Assembly (NCBI RefSeq): GCF_003148625.1 | Contig: NZ_QGGO01000024.1 | Span: forward strand, 24,128 to 88,127 | Reading direction: 5' to 3' | Origin: Arcicella aurantiaca | Lineage (GTDB): Bacteria; Bacteroidota; Bacteroidia; Cytophagales; Spirosomataceae | DNA length: 64,000 nucleotides | In this document: positions 9,786 through 18,238 of the stretch, piece by piece | Numbering within the stretch: position 1 is the stretch's first letter | Layout: every line of letters starts with the position of its first letter | Notes under the pieces: model-generated | The model's database searches: none | Told to the model about the DNA's origin: nothing | The model's input: the letters and a program-made list of their open reading frames with translations, nothing else | Program-made: the position numbers and the translations under genes

Positions 9786-10276
9786 TTTCCAACGTTCGTA
9801 TTTATCGACATAAGCGGTTTTATCTTGCCCTTTGTGGGTACAACGCCTAATACGTCGCCATGAATAATTATTTTTTTTAAAAAGCGTTTAACAGTATCCA
9901 CGCCCATACCAACTCCTAATTCTTTGATTAACTCCGCTTGAATGGCTTTTACATTTTGGCTGTGAGCATCGACTGATTTTGATAATAATTGGGTATGGGT
10001 TGGGTTAGTAACACTTAAAATAGGCTTACAGCCTTGCCCACTTTTACGGACAAAACCCATAATACCATTGGTTTCCCAAGTTTTTACCCAATTACCAACG
10101 GTATTAATATTAACTTCCAAATAATTGGCTATGTCTTTAAATTGCATGCCTGAATGGTTCAATAATAAACCCTGACACTTTATCCGAAACTCAGGTTTTG
10201 GATGATATTTAGACCCTTCTCGCAAGGTTTTAAGCTCGCTGTCAGTTAAGTTGATAAATTTTTGCTTTCGGCTCAT
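9776..10276 (-). CDS. IS630 transposase, DNA-binding part (orfA)
   Basis: The N-terminal region (FKDIANYLEVNINTVGNWVKTWETNG) is a helix-turn-helix of the HTH_29/winged type that binds the terminal repeats. The family's second helical domain follows, ending with VDTVKRFLKK. After that point the frame loses similarity and runs on for about 33 unrelated residues. The break coincides with an A AAA AAA slip sequence. A -1 shift there joins it to the DDE frame and gives a transposase of about 350 aa, the normal size. Confidence 0.87.
   Translation of the reverse strand: MSRKQKFINLTDSELKTLREGSKYHPKPEFRIKCQGLLLNHSGMQFKDIANYLEVNINTVGNWVKTWETNGIMGFVRKSGQGCKPILSVTNPTHTQLLSKSVDAHSQNVKAIQAELIKELGVGMGVDTVKRFLKKIIIHGDVLGVVPTKGKIKPLMSINTNVGKCS
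9871..9878 (-). promoter_or_regulatory. Putative -1 ribosomal frameshift slip site in IS630
   Basis: On the minus strand, five T are followed by eight A. Read in the orfA frame the heptamer is A AAA AAA, the standard bacterial slippery sequence. Slipping back one base continues into NNYSWRR and the intact DDE domain. No strong downstream pseudoknot was looked for in detail. The alternative is a one-base indel that inactivated the element. Confidence 0.65.
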
Positions 10277-10366
10277 GCCGTAAATTTATATAATATAATT
10301 TAATTCTGCTTAATTACTTAAGTAAGAAAAACAAATTAATTGATATTATAAAAATAATGTCAAATC

Positions 10367-10427
10367 GTAGGAACGTATATCATACGCCCACGTTCTGACC
10401 ATTTGGGGTTATGCTATACGCCCCTAC
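10367..10427. repeat. REP-like imperfect palindrome
   Basis: The arms start GTAGGaaCGTATAtCATA and, on the opposite strand, GTAGGggCGTATAgCATA. They pair over about 23 bp with five mismatches around a short loop. The sequence is more GC-rich than its surroundings. It lies between the two insertion sequences, just upstream of the glycosyltransferase remnant. Other copies in the genome would confirm a REP/MITE family. Confidence 0.7.
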
Positions 10428-10431
10428 ATTA

Positions 10432-10548
10432 TTATCGAATACATTATTCCAAATACTTAAAAGAAAATATTTGAAATATATTTTACATGCATGGTGGTAT
10501 GATGGACTATTTGGTAAAGTAGGTGCATCAAAATATTCAAAAAATTAA
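10432..10548 (+). pseudogene. C-terminal remnant of a GT2 glycosyltransferase
   Basis: An open frame of about 38 codons ends at the TAA at 10546. It reads in part FQILKRKYLKYILHAWWYDG followed by LFGKVGASK. This basic/hydrophobic stretch with DGLFGKVG resembles the C-terminal tails of rhamnosyltransferase-type GT2 proteins, such as the DGFKGVSGK tail of the intact gene ending at 9163. No start or catalytic part remains, since IS630 and a REP-like palindrome occupy the upstream DNA. It appears to be what is left of a gene destroyed in this cluster. Confidence 0.6.
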
Positions 10549-10634
10549 CGTCCATTTAACATATTAATATTTTATTATTTAGCTAAGAGTATGTTTTGGA
10601 ATTTGTTAAAATTGTAATAAAATGAGAATCGGTG

Positions 10635-10642
10635 TAACTTTG
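10635..10642 (+). promoter_or_regulatory. Bacteroidota -7 promoter box of the IS5 transposase
   Basis: TAACTTTG matches the TAnnTTTG box of Bacteroidota sigma-A promoters. It stands 22 bp before the transposase ATG, with TTG/TTTG sequences at about -33 spacing in the preceding AT-rich DNA. It could also drive read-through into the downstream glycosyltransferase. Confidence 0.6.
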
Positions 10643-10663
10643 GTTTAATCAGAACTAAAGTAA

Positions 10664-11440
10664 ATGAAAAAGAAATTTCAAGAATTCATCGATTCTCATC
10701 GGACAGTCGCACTGTGGCAAGTTATTGAGAAAATACTTAACGACCAAAGAAAGCGAAAGCATAGTTTAAGGACAATTATAAATGCCATATTTTCCATAAA
10801 TAACACAGGTACTCAATGGAGAAATTTGGACAGCAAATATCCCCCATGGGAAACTGTTTTTTTATCATTTCACTGAATTAAAAGCACGTGGTATTTGGAA
10901 CGAAATCCTTGATTCTTAGTAATTATGGAACGAAAAAGAAATGGAAAAGAAAGCACTCCAAGCTTATTAGCTATTGATAGTCAGTCTGTTAAAATAGTCC
11001 AGTTCATCAATCAAGAAACAGGCATTGATGGGGATAAAAACGTAAATGGACGAAAACGAACAATACTTGTTGATACTTTAGGATTACCCTTTTCAATTAA
11101 GGTTACTGCTGCAAATATTTCAGACAATCAGGCAGGTATATTAGCTGTAGATCTGCTAAAAGGAAAAGTGTCAAGATTACAAAAAATAATAGCAGACATG
11201 GGCTATAAAAACACATTCCAAGAATATATTGAAGTAAACTATAAGTGGGAGGTTGAAATTGCACAAAAACCAGAATCAACGAAAGGATTTATTCCACAAA
11301 AAAAACGTTGGCAGGTAGAAAGAAGCTTTGGTTGGCTAAATTTTAGGCGAAGGTTGTTTCGTGACGTGGAAAAAACGATAGCTTCGGCTGAGGCTATGTT
11401 ACAAATCGCATTTATCTCATTTATTATTAATAAGTTATAA
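10664..11440 (+). pseudogene. IS5-family transposase, two frameshifts
   Basis: The first frame (10664-10876) encodes the DUF4096-type N-terminal domain, with the usual NNTGTQWRNLDSKYPPWETV. A run of seven T near 10857-10863 has one base too many, so the expected continuation FYHFTELKARGIWNE lies in another frame. A T is then missing near 10916, where TCTTAG stands for the expected TCT TTA G, which restores the frame used by the second part (10925-11440). That part carries the DDE residues in AIDSQSVK, ADMGYKN and ERSFGWLNFRRR. The two indels compensate each other about 55 bp apart. Programmed shifting is possible but less likely with two sites. Confidence 0.8.
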
Positions 11441-11461
11441 TTCCAAAACATACTCTAAAAA

Positions 11462-12619
11462 ATGAAAATTGTATTTGTAATAACAGAGCTAGGAAGTTTT
11501 AATAATTTTTTATCAGAGTTAGCACTGGAGTTAATAAAGGATAGCAACATAGAATTGCATATAATCTGCTCCAATTATAAAGTAATCGATATTCCTGATA
11601 AAAATAATTTTAATTATTCTAATTTTTATTTACATTTTTTGGATATTCCTCGGAGTGTAAATATATTAACTCAATTAAAAGCTGCCTATTTTATTAGAAA
11701 AATATTGGATAAGGTTAAACCAGATATTGTACATTCGCATTTTACAACAGGCACATTTCCTACTATTCTTTTAAAAAATAATTCTTATATTTATTGGGCA
11801 ACATTTCATGGTCTTGGACTGAATTCAAGTGAAGGATTTCGACGTTTATTATTCTCAGTAGTGGAAAATTTATGTTTTTTGCGATTAAATAGAATATTTC
11901 TTGTTAATAATGAAGATTTTTTATTATTAAATAGCAAAAAACGATTGCCTGCTCACAAATATAATTGTAAAGGGTTTGGATGTGATATAGATAAATTTAG
12001 TAAGAACAATTTCTCAATACGCATGAGGGAAAATCTTAAAAATAGTTTAAATGTTAACTTACAATTCGTAATATGTTTTACTGGTAGATTTGTTGAGTTT
12101 AAAGGTTTTTCTTTAGTCATTAAATCCTTTTTTTATCTTTCAGAAAAATATCCTAAAAAGTTTAAATTAATACTTTTAGGTGGGAAAGACAGTATTCATT
12201 CATGCGGACTTAATGAATTTGAACAAAAAAAAATGGATAGTCATCAAGATATAATTAATATTGGTTACACGAGTGAAGTGCCAAAATACTTAGCTATATC
12301 TGATGCACTTCTATTTCCAAGTAAAAAAGAAGGTTTACCTACTTGTGTTCTTGAATCTTTGTCAATGGGTGTTCCTGTTATTACTATGGACTCAAGAGGA
12401 AATAATGATCTTGTTAAAGATGGTTACAATGGATTTCTAATTAATCCATCCTTGGATATCAATGAAACAATATTATCTATAATCTCCTTAATTGAAAAAT
12501 TGTACTATAACAGTGTTCTTAAAACACGATTAAGTAATAATGCAATAAAGGATAGAGAAAACTTTTCAAGAAATAAATTCATTGACGAACACAAATTGTT
12601 GTATAGTCAAGTATCTTAA
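11462..12619 (+). CDS. GT4 family glycosyltransferase
   Basis: A 385-aa GT-B enzyme. The N-terminal acceptor domain begins MKIVFVITELGSF and includes KPDIVHSHFTTGTF and ATFHGLG. The C-terminal donor domain has CFTGRFVEFKGF and the E-x7-E signature region KKEGLPTCVLESLSMGVPV. It should transfer a sugar with retention of configuration in the cytoplasm. The IS5 right end stops 3 bp before its ATG, so its original leader is gone and transcription must come from the element or from read-through. The next gene follows after 3 bp. Confidence 0.87.
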   Translation: MKIVFVITELGSFNNFLSELALELIKDSNIELHIICSNYKVIDIPDKNNFNYSNFYLHFLDIPRSVNILTQLKAAYFIRKILDKVKPDIVHSHFTTGTFPTILLKNNSYIYWATFHGLGLNSSEGFRRLLFSVVENLCFLRLNRIFLVNNEDFLLLNSKKRLPAHKYNCKGFGCDIDKFSKNNFSIRMRENLKNSLNVNLQFVICFTGRFVEFKGFSLVIKSFFYLSEKYPKKFKLILLGGKDSIHSCGLNEFEQKKMDSHQDIINIGYTSEVPKYLAISDALLFPSKKEGLPTCVLESLSMGVPVITMDSRGNNDLVKDGYNGFLINPSLDINETILSIISLIEKLYYNSVLKTRLSNNAIKDRENFSRNKFIDEHKLLYSQVS

Positions 12620-12622
12620 TAA

Positions 12623-13534
12623 ATGATAAAAAATATTATTGTAACAGGTTCATCTGGTTTTATTGGAATTAATCTTTCTAAATATTTTTCTAAATTTTAT
12701 GAATTTTCTTTGAAAACAATTAATAAAAAACAATTAATTGACTTAACTTCCATTGAAAAAAAATATAATGCACACACCTTCATACATCTTATCGGAAAAG
12801 CACACGATTTAAAATGTATATCAAATCCACAAGAATATTACGAAGTAAATACAGAACTAACTAAAAAAGTCTTTGATGCGTTCTTGGATTCTGATGCCAA
12901 AGTCTTTATTACATTAAGTTCGGTTAAAGCTGTAGCTGACACTTCAGAACAGATTTTAACGGAAGATTTTATTCCCAATCCGTTAACTCATTATGGCAAA
13001 TCCAAACGATTAGCAGAAGAATACATTTTAGCCAATTTGCCAAAAGATAAAAGAGTTTATATTCTACGTCCTTGTATGGTTCATGGAGAAGGGAACAAAG
13101 GAAATTTAACACTTCTCTATAATTTTGTTAAAAAAGGCATACCTTATCCATTAGGTGCTTATGATAATAAACGGTCATTCTTAAGTGTTGAAAATCTTTG
13201 CTTTGTAATAAAAGAGCTTATTGAAAGAAATGATATTTCTTCGGGAATTTATCATGTAGCTGATGATGATCCAGTTGCTACCAAAGATTTAATAAAGCTA
13301 ATTAGTGAAGTAACAAATAAAAAGATTTTAATCTGGGAAATCCCTAAATTTATCATAAATCTCATTGCAAAAATTGGAGATTATTTGCCATTACCCCTAA
13401 ATACAGAAAGAGTAATGAAAATGACAGAAAATTACGTAGTTTCAAATCAAAAAATAAAATCTGCATTGGGTAAAAATTTACCTGTTTCGTCTGAAGATGG
13501 TCTAAGAAAAACAATTGAATCTTTTAATAAATGA
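12623..13534 (+). CDS. SDR sugar reductase/epimerase (WbpV/WbpK-like)
   Basis: An extended short-chain dehydrogenase of 303 aa. The Rossmann motif is VTGSSGFIGINL and the catalytic YxxxK is in THYGKSKRLAEEY. It overlaps the next gene by 4 bp (ATGA). That gene is a WbpL/WecA-type transferase, and the gene after it is a WbpM-like 4,6-dehydratase. In Pseudomonas and Rhizobium, this trio makes UDP-4-keto-6-deoxy-GlcNAc, reduces it to UDP-QuiNAc or UDP-FucNAc, and loads it onto undecaprenyl phosphate. The 4-keto reductase role is inferred from that gene order; other SDR roles are possible. Confidence 0.82.
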   Translation: MIKNIIVTGSSGFIGINLSKYFSKFYEFSLKTINKKQLIDLTSIEKKYNAHTFIHLIGKAHDLKCISNPQEYYEVNTELTKKVFDAFLDSDAKVFITLSSVKAVADTSEQILTEDFIPNPLTHYGKSKRLAEEYILANLPKDKRVYILRPCMVHGEGNKGNLTLLYNFVKKGIPYPLGAYDNKRSFLSVENLCFVIKELIERNDISSGIYHVADDDPVATKDLIKLISEVTNKKILIWEIPKFIINLIAKIGDYLPLPLNTERVMKMTENYVVSNQKIKSALGKNLPVSSEDGLRKTIESFNK

Positions 13535-14487
13535 TATTTATATTTGTCACCCTTTGCTTATTCATTACAGAGTTGATATACTTTCGAGTAGCTGAACGCT
13601 TTAACATCATTGATAAACCTAATGCTCGAAGTTTACATACTGACATTACTATTAGAGGTGGAGGTGTTATTTTTTTTATGTCAGTTCTATTTTATTTCAT
13701 TTACTCTAATTTCGAATACCCTCTCTTTTTTTTGGGTATTACAGCCATTGCAGTCATTAGCTTTTTAGATGATATTTTTACCCTTCCAAATCGCTACCGA
13801 TTACCCTTCCAATTTTTAGCCATTATTCTAATTTTAGTTGAATTACACTTTTTCTCCAATCCAATGTGGATATGGACTGGAGTATTAATTATTGGTGTTG
13901 GTATTATTAATGCGTACAATTTCATGGATGGTATTAATGGTATAACGGGTGGATATAGTATGGTGGTTATTGGGGCATTATGGTTCATTAATAGTTATCA
14001 CATAAAGTTTATGGATAACGAATTCTTTGTTTTTATTCTGATGGGGTTAATAGTATTTAACTATTTTAATTTTAGAACGAAAGCAAAATGTTTTGCCGGA
14101 GATGTCGGTAGTATTTCAATCGCAGTTATTATTATATTTTTATTGATAAAACTTATTGTAAAAGATTATAATCCAATTTATATCCTCTTTTTGGCAGTTT
14201 ATGGGGTAGATAGTGTTTTAACTATCATTCATCGCTTATTATTAAAAGAGAATATTTTTAAAGCACATCGTCTTCATTTATTTCAAGTAATTGTGCATAC
14301 CTTAAAAATACCTCATCTACTTATGGCTTCATTATATATGTTGCTACAAGCTATTATCTGTGTGATAATAATCTTTAATTTAAAAAGTAGTGAGCAAACA
14401 CAATGGCTTGTTAGTTTTGGTATCATAATTAGTCTTTCTGTATTATATTTTATTATCAAACGAAAGGTTATGTTACTAACCGTTTAA
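13531..14487 (+). CDS. Polyprenyl-phosphate HexNAc-1-phosphate transferase (WbpL/WecA family)
   Basis: A 318-aa polytopic membrane protein of the MraY/WecA superfamily. Visible signatures are the N-terminal PNARSLHTDITIRGGG, AYNFMDGINGITGG (the DxxDG-type Mg-UDP site), and CFAGDVGSISIA. It transfers a sugar-1-phosphate to a lipid carrier, the first step of O-antigen or exopolysaccharide assembly. The 4-bp overlap with the SDR gene suggests the reductase supplies its substrate. A second enzyme of this superfamily is encoded at 20055-21200. Confidence 0.88.
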   Translation: MIFIFVTLCLFITELIYFRVAERFNIIDKPNARSLHTDITIRGGGVIFFMSVLFYFIYSNFEYPLFFLGITAIAVISFLDDIFTLPNRYRLPFQFLAIILILVELHFFSNPMWIWTGVLIIGVGIINAYNFMDGINGITGGYSMVVIGALWFINSYHIKFMDNEFFVFILMGLIVFNYFNFRTKAKCFAGDVGSISIAVIIIFLLIKLIVKDYNPIYILFLAVYGVDSVLTIIHRLLLKENIFKAHRLHLFQVIVHTLKIPHLLMASLYMLLQAIICVIIIFNLKSSEQTQWLVSFGIIISLSVLYFIIKRKVMLLTV

Positions 14488-14600
14488 TAAGTTAAAGCAT
14501 TTGGTATTTGGAAAAGTGTTAAATTGGTGGTAAAATTGATAAATATGGCTATTTACTAAATATTTTTCAGAACTATCAACTATTTGTCGCAGATAAATTT

Positions 14601-14703
14601 AGACCACAGATTGAATGGATTATACAGATTTACACTGGGAGGTAGTCAGATAAAATAAAGAAAAATCAGCGAAAATCAGTACAATCCGTTTCATCTGTGG
14701 TCT
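14601..14703. repeat. Imperfect intergenic palindrome
   Basis: The left arm (14601-14631, starting AGACCACAGATTGAATGGAT) pairs with the right arm (14672-14703, opposite strand AGACCACAGATGAAACGGAT) over about 31 bp with a few mismatches. The central segment is AT-rich. It lies directly before the dehydratase gene and overlaps the 5' end of the longest possible reading frame of that gene. Similar CACAGATT-type palindromes are common in Bacteroidota intergenic DNA. Confidence 0.7.
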
Positions 14704-14771
14704 ATCGTTTGTCTTGTGACAAACCATTTATAGTTCCGATACTTTTTCTAATTTGTAAAAACTACATTTCT

Positions 14772-16691
14772 ATGTCCGAACATTTACTGTCAAAATATTC
14801 GAATAAATTTGTCTCTCGGTGGCTCATTTTAGCAGTTGATGTTATAATTGTGTCTCTTTCATTCGTTATAGCAAATGTTTTAAGGCATAATTTCCACATT
14901 AATGCAATTAATGGGGAAATAGTTGGCAGACAGTTCCTATTCATGCTATACATTCGTCTGGGGTGTTTCTTCTATTTTCGCTCTTACACAGGGATTATTC
15001 GCCATACCAGTATTGAAGATGCCATTTTACTCCTCAAAACAATCTCTCTCAGTTCCTTTGTAGCAGGCACTTTATCTTTGATTATTCGATATATATATGG
15101 TTTTGATACACCCTATTATGTGCCATTCTCTATATTAGGGATAGATTATTTTATATGCCTTTTCTTATTGGTTTCAAGCCGTTTTTTGGTGAAATCTATT
15201 TATGAGTCTTTAATTGTTGAACTTAAAGCTTCAAAGAATGTACTGATTTATGGAGCTGGGTATTCTGGATTAATTACTAAAAATGTATTGTTGAATGATA
15301 AAATTAAAGGATATCATATATTGGGATTTATAGATGATAATCAGGCTAAAGTGAATAAAACGATTGAAGGAATAAGAGTATATAGTCGTGAAGAAGCAGT
15401 AGATAAGTTTTTGGGTCAAGATATAGAGGATATTGATGTAATTGTTGCGATTAAGAAAATAACTCCTTCGGCTAAGCGACAAATTAGTGATTTTTTCTTG
15501 GAGAAAGGAATTGTGGTGAAAGCTTTACCACCCGTTGAAAAGTGGGTTAATGGAGAATTTTCAGTCAACCAAATTCATAATGTGAAGATTGAGGATTTGT
15601 TGGAACGAGATTCAATTGAGATAAATAACCAATTAATAGGTAAAGAGGTTGATGGGAGAGTTATCATGGTGACAGGAGCAGCAGGGTCAATTGGAAGTGA
15701 AATAGTTAGGCAACTATTACGTTATTTTCCTGCTAAAATTGTGTTGATAGATCAAGCTGAATCTACTTTGTATGATTTAGAGTTTGAAATCAAGAAATTA
15801 ATTCCCAATAATACTACCATACAAATAGCGATAGGGGATGTTTCGGATAAAGTTCGCATGAGTCGTATTTTTAGGGCTTCACGTCCACATCTTGTTTTTC
15901 ATGCAGCTGCGTACAAACATGTTCCGATGATGGAGAATAATCCCTATGAGGCAATAAAAGTAAATATCATAGGAACTCGTATAATTGCTGAGCTTTCGGC
16001 TGAGTTTGGGGCTATTAAATTTGTGATGGTATCGACTGATAAAGCGGTTAATCCTACCAATGTGATGGGAGCAACTAAGAGAGTCGCAGAGATGTACACC
16101 CAAAGTATGAATTATGTAAGTGGGGTGAATACTAAATATATTGCTACTCGCTTTGGTAATGTATTGGGTTCTAACGGTTCAGTAATTCCGCTTTTTAAAA
16201 GACAGATAGAACAAGGAGGTCCAATTACGGTAACTCATCCTGAAATAACTCGCTATTTTATGACTATTCCAGAAGCTTGCCAGTTAGTTTTGGAAGCAGG
16301 AACCATGGGAAATGGTGGAGAGGTTTTTGTATTTGATATGGGAGAACCTATCAAAATAACCGATTTAGCCAAAAAGATGATAACCCTTTCTGGCTTGAGA
16401 GAAGGTAAAGATATTTTAATAGAGTATTCTGGATTAAGGCCTGGAGAAAAGCTATATGAGGAATTGTTGAATAATAATGAAAATACGCTTTCTACCCATC
16501 ATCCTAAAATTATGTGTGCTAAGGTAGTTACGCCAAGTTTTGGAGTGATGGAGATTGTTTTAGATGAATTGGAAAGATTATTGTATGAAGGTAATAATCG
16601 AGAATTAATTGGTCAGATTAAAAGTATTGTTCCTGAATATATTAGTAATAATTCTATTTATGAAGAATTAGATAAGGTTAAAATTCAATAA
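14772..16691 (+). CDS. WbpM/FlaA1-like UDP-HexNAc 4,6-dehydratase, membrane-anchored
   Basis: A 640-aa protein from the preferred ATG at 14772. A GTG at 14697 would add 25 residues encoded by a palindromic repeat, which is unlikely to be native. The N-terminal third has about four transmembrane helices, followed by a CoA-binding-like Rossmann domain (VLIYGAGYSGL). The C-terminal SDR domain (VTGAAGSIGSEIVRQLL) carries VSTDKAVNPTNVMGATKR, where MxxxK replaces the usual YxxxK as in WbpM/FlaA1/CapD. It removes water from UDP-GlcNAc to give the 4-keto-6-deoxy sugar. It provides the substrate for the SDR gene at 12623 and completes the initiating-sugar module. Confidence 0.92.
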   Translation: MSEHLLSKYSNKFVSRWLILAVDVIIVSLSFVIANVLRHNFHINAINGEIVGRQFLFMLYIRLGCFFYFRSYTGIIRHTSIEDAILLLKTISLSSFVAGTLSLIIRYIYGFDTPYYVPFSILGIDYFICLFLLVSSRFLVKSIYESLIVELKASKNVLIYGAGYSGLITKNVLLNDKIKGYHILGFIDDNQAKVNKTIEGIRVYSREEAVDKFLGQDIEDIDVIVAIKKITPSAKRQISDFFLEKGIVVKALPPVEKWVNGEFSVNQIHNVKIEDLLERDSIEINNQLIGKEVDGRVIMVTGAAGSIGSEIVRQLLRYFPAKIVLIDQAESTLYDLEFEIKKLIPNNTTIQIAIGDVSDKVRMSRIFRASRPHLVFHAAAYKHVPMMENNPYEAIKVNIIGTRIIAELSAEFGAIKFVMVSTDKAVNPTNVMGATKRVAEMYTQSMNYVSGVNTKYIATRFGNVLGSNGSVIPLFKRQIEQGGPITVTHPEITRYFMTIPEACQLVLEAGTMGNGGEVFVFDMGEPIKITDLAKKMITLSGLREGKDILIEYSGLRPGEKLYEELLNNNENTLSTHHPKIMCAKVVTPSFGVMEIVLDELERLLYEGNNRELIGQIKSIVPEYISNNSIYEELDKVKIQ

Positions 16692-16804
16692 ATTCCGAAT
16701 AATAAATTATATTGAATATATAATCTTACAAAATTGGTAAATTGAAAGAAAATAAAGAATTTCGTTTATAGAAAAACATTCAAACTTTTTAATAATAGAA
16801 AATC

Positions 16805-18136
16805 ATGAAAACAAAAATACTTTCTGGACTTATATGCTGTTTAGGGATATTGTCTGCAAATGCTCAAACGATTACTGCTCCGGTTGGACAGTCATTGACA
16901 ATTACGAATGCAGTTGATGTAACTGGTGGAGGGCTAAATATTCTTACTGATAGCGAATTTAAAATTGGTGGCAAAAAAGTTCTAAGTAATAAAGGTACAG
17001 ATAATGTATTTATTGGTGAAGGGACAGGTTTATCAAATACAGGTACATCAAATACTTTTATTGGAAAAGAAGCAGGTTTAGTAAATACAACAGGGTATAT
17101 AAATTTGTTTTTAGGTACCTCTGCGGGTGTGAGTAATAGTAGTGGATCTGCAAATACATTTATTGGTGCTGGTGCTGGACGATTTAACACAGTTGGGGGT
17201 AATAATTTGTATATCGGTACAAATGCTGGGTCTGCAAATGCGATTGGTAATGCAAGTACATTTATTGGCTTAAATTCAGGTGCTAATAGTACCAGTGACT
17301 TTAATTCTTTTTTAGGTGCTGCAAGTGCAGAAGTTTTAACTTCTGGAGTGAATAATGCTGGAATAGGAGTTTATGCGGGCAAAAATTTAACAACAGGATA
17401 CAATAATACTTTTATTGGGTTTTCTTCTGGGGTAGCTGTAGGTTCTTCAGGCATATCTAATAGCACATCTATAGGAGCTAATGCAGCTGCGACTTTAAGC
17501 AACACAGTAGTCTTAGGACAAGCAGCAACAACTATCACAGGACAAGGTTTAGCAGCAGGAGCTTCAGGTTTAAGATTTGCTAATTTGAACTCTTCAAGTG
17601 CTACTGTTGCATCAGGTGGTTCTCCTAAAGTATTGAGCGTTGATGGCTCTGGTAATGTTGTTTTAGTTGCTTTAGCTGGTGGTGCTACAACTACTGCCAC
17701 AAATCCAATTGCTGAAAGCACTTGGAAGAATGCTGATGGTTATTTGTATAACAATAGCACAAATGGTGTTGTTATCAATGGTGCTGGTTTAGATGGTAAT
17801 GCTCTTATCGTTAAAGGTGGTGTATTGTCTAAAGAAGTGAATGTTAAAGTTGAAGGTGCTGAGTCTTGGCCTGATTATGTTTTCAAGCCTTCTTATAAAA
17901 GAATGTCATTAGAAGAAGTTGATAAATTTATTGCTATCAACGGACACTTACCAAATGTACCAAGTGCTACTGAAATGGCGTCAACTGGTAATAATTTGAA
18001 TAAGACGGACATTAAATTGTTGGAGAAAGTAGAGGAGTTGACTCTTTATTTATTAGAAATGAAGAAAGCTAATGATGCTCAATCTGCAGAAATTCAGTCT
18101 TTGAAGAAACAAATGAGTAAATTGAGAAAGAAGTAG
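16805..18136 (+). CDS. Secreted repeat protein with FIG/AG repeats and conserved C-terminal surface module
   Basis: A 443-aa protein with a signal peptide (MKTKILSGLICCLGILSANA). Residues about 60-240 hold roughly nine repeats of 22-25 aa with the core NTFIGxxAGxxN. These resemble the beta-roll head repeats of fibre-like adhesins and occur in Bacteroidota 'tail fiber domain' proteins. The C-terminal 95 residues carry a module widespread in this phylum (SWPDYVF, NGHLPNVPSA, LLEKVEELTLY) and end in a charged coiled coil (AEIQSLKKQMSKLRKK). The protein is probably an oligomeric surface fibre. It lies 113 bp after the dehydratase, so it may be made with the polysaccharide. The exact role is unknown. 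Confidence 0.8.
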   Translation: MKTKILSGLICCLGILSANAQTITAPVGQSLTITNAVDVTGGGLNILTDSEFKIGGKKVLSNKGTDNVFIGEGTGLSNTGTSNTFIGKEAGLVNTTGYINLFLGTSAGVSNSSGSANTFIGAGAGRFNTVGGNNLYIGTNAGSANAIGNASTFIGLNSGANSTSDFNSFLGAASAEVLTSGVNNAGIGVYAGKNLTTGYNNTFIGFSSGVAVGSSGISNSTSIGANAAATLSNTVVLGQAATTITGQGLAAGASGLRFANLNSSSATVASGGSPKVLSVDGSGNVVLVALAGGATTTATNPIAESTWKNADGYLYNNSTNGVVINGAGLDGNALIVKGGVLSKEVNVKVEGAESWPDYVFKPSYKRMSLEEVDKFIAINGHLPNVPSATEMASTGNNLNKTDIKLLEKVEELTLYLLEMKKANDAQSAEIQSLKKQMSKLRKK

Positions 18137-18238
18137 TCACTCACTTAGGTATGAGGTATAAGGTATGAGGTATAAAGTATTTACGTGAAATACTAATCCT
18201 TATCGCCAAATGCTTAACACCTTTTAACTTAAAATCAG

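Larger units (their letters stand above)
9211..10318 (-). mobile_element. IS630-family insertion sequence, complete
   Basis: Nearly perfect 22-24 bp terminal inverted repeats lie at 9209-9232 and 10297-10320. They begin with the TA dinucleotide that IS630/Tc1-mariner elements use and duplicate as target. Taking the TA as target gives an element of about 1108 bp. It contains two overlapping transposase frames on the minus strand. The stop codon of the second frame lies inside the left repeat. The ends look intact, so the copy may be recent and active. Confidence 0.9.
10587..11455 (+). mobile_element. IS5-family (IS427-like) insertion sequence, decayed
   Basis: Inverted repeats of 17-18 bp (core GAGTATGTTTTGGAATT) lie at 10587-10603 and 11439-11455. 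The trinucleotide TAA flanks both sides (10584-10586 and 11456-11458), fitting the TNA duplication of the IS427 group. The length is about 869 bp. The single transposase reading frame is broken by two one-base changes, so the copy is probably inactive unless frameshifting rescues it. Its right end lies 3 bp from the start codon of the next glycosyltransferase. Confidence 0.88.

Noticed and set aside
10925..11440. Second half of the IS5 transposase as an independent gene
   Set aside because: It begins in the middle of the transposase domain and is better explained as part of one frameshifted gene.
14697..14771. Upstream GTG start for the WbpM-like protein
   Set aside because: The 25 added residues come from a palindromic repeat, while the ATG at 14772 begins a typical family N-terminus.
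16864..17721. Minus-strand frames under the FIG-repeat protein
   Set aside because: They are shadows of a repetitive gene: proline/valine-rich, with no motif, and wholly inside a better-supported CDS.
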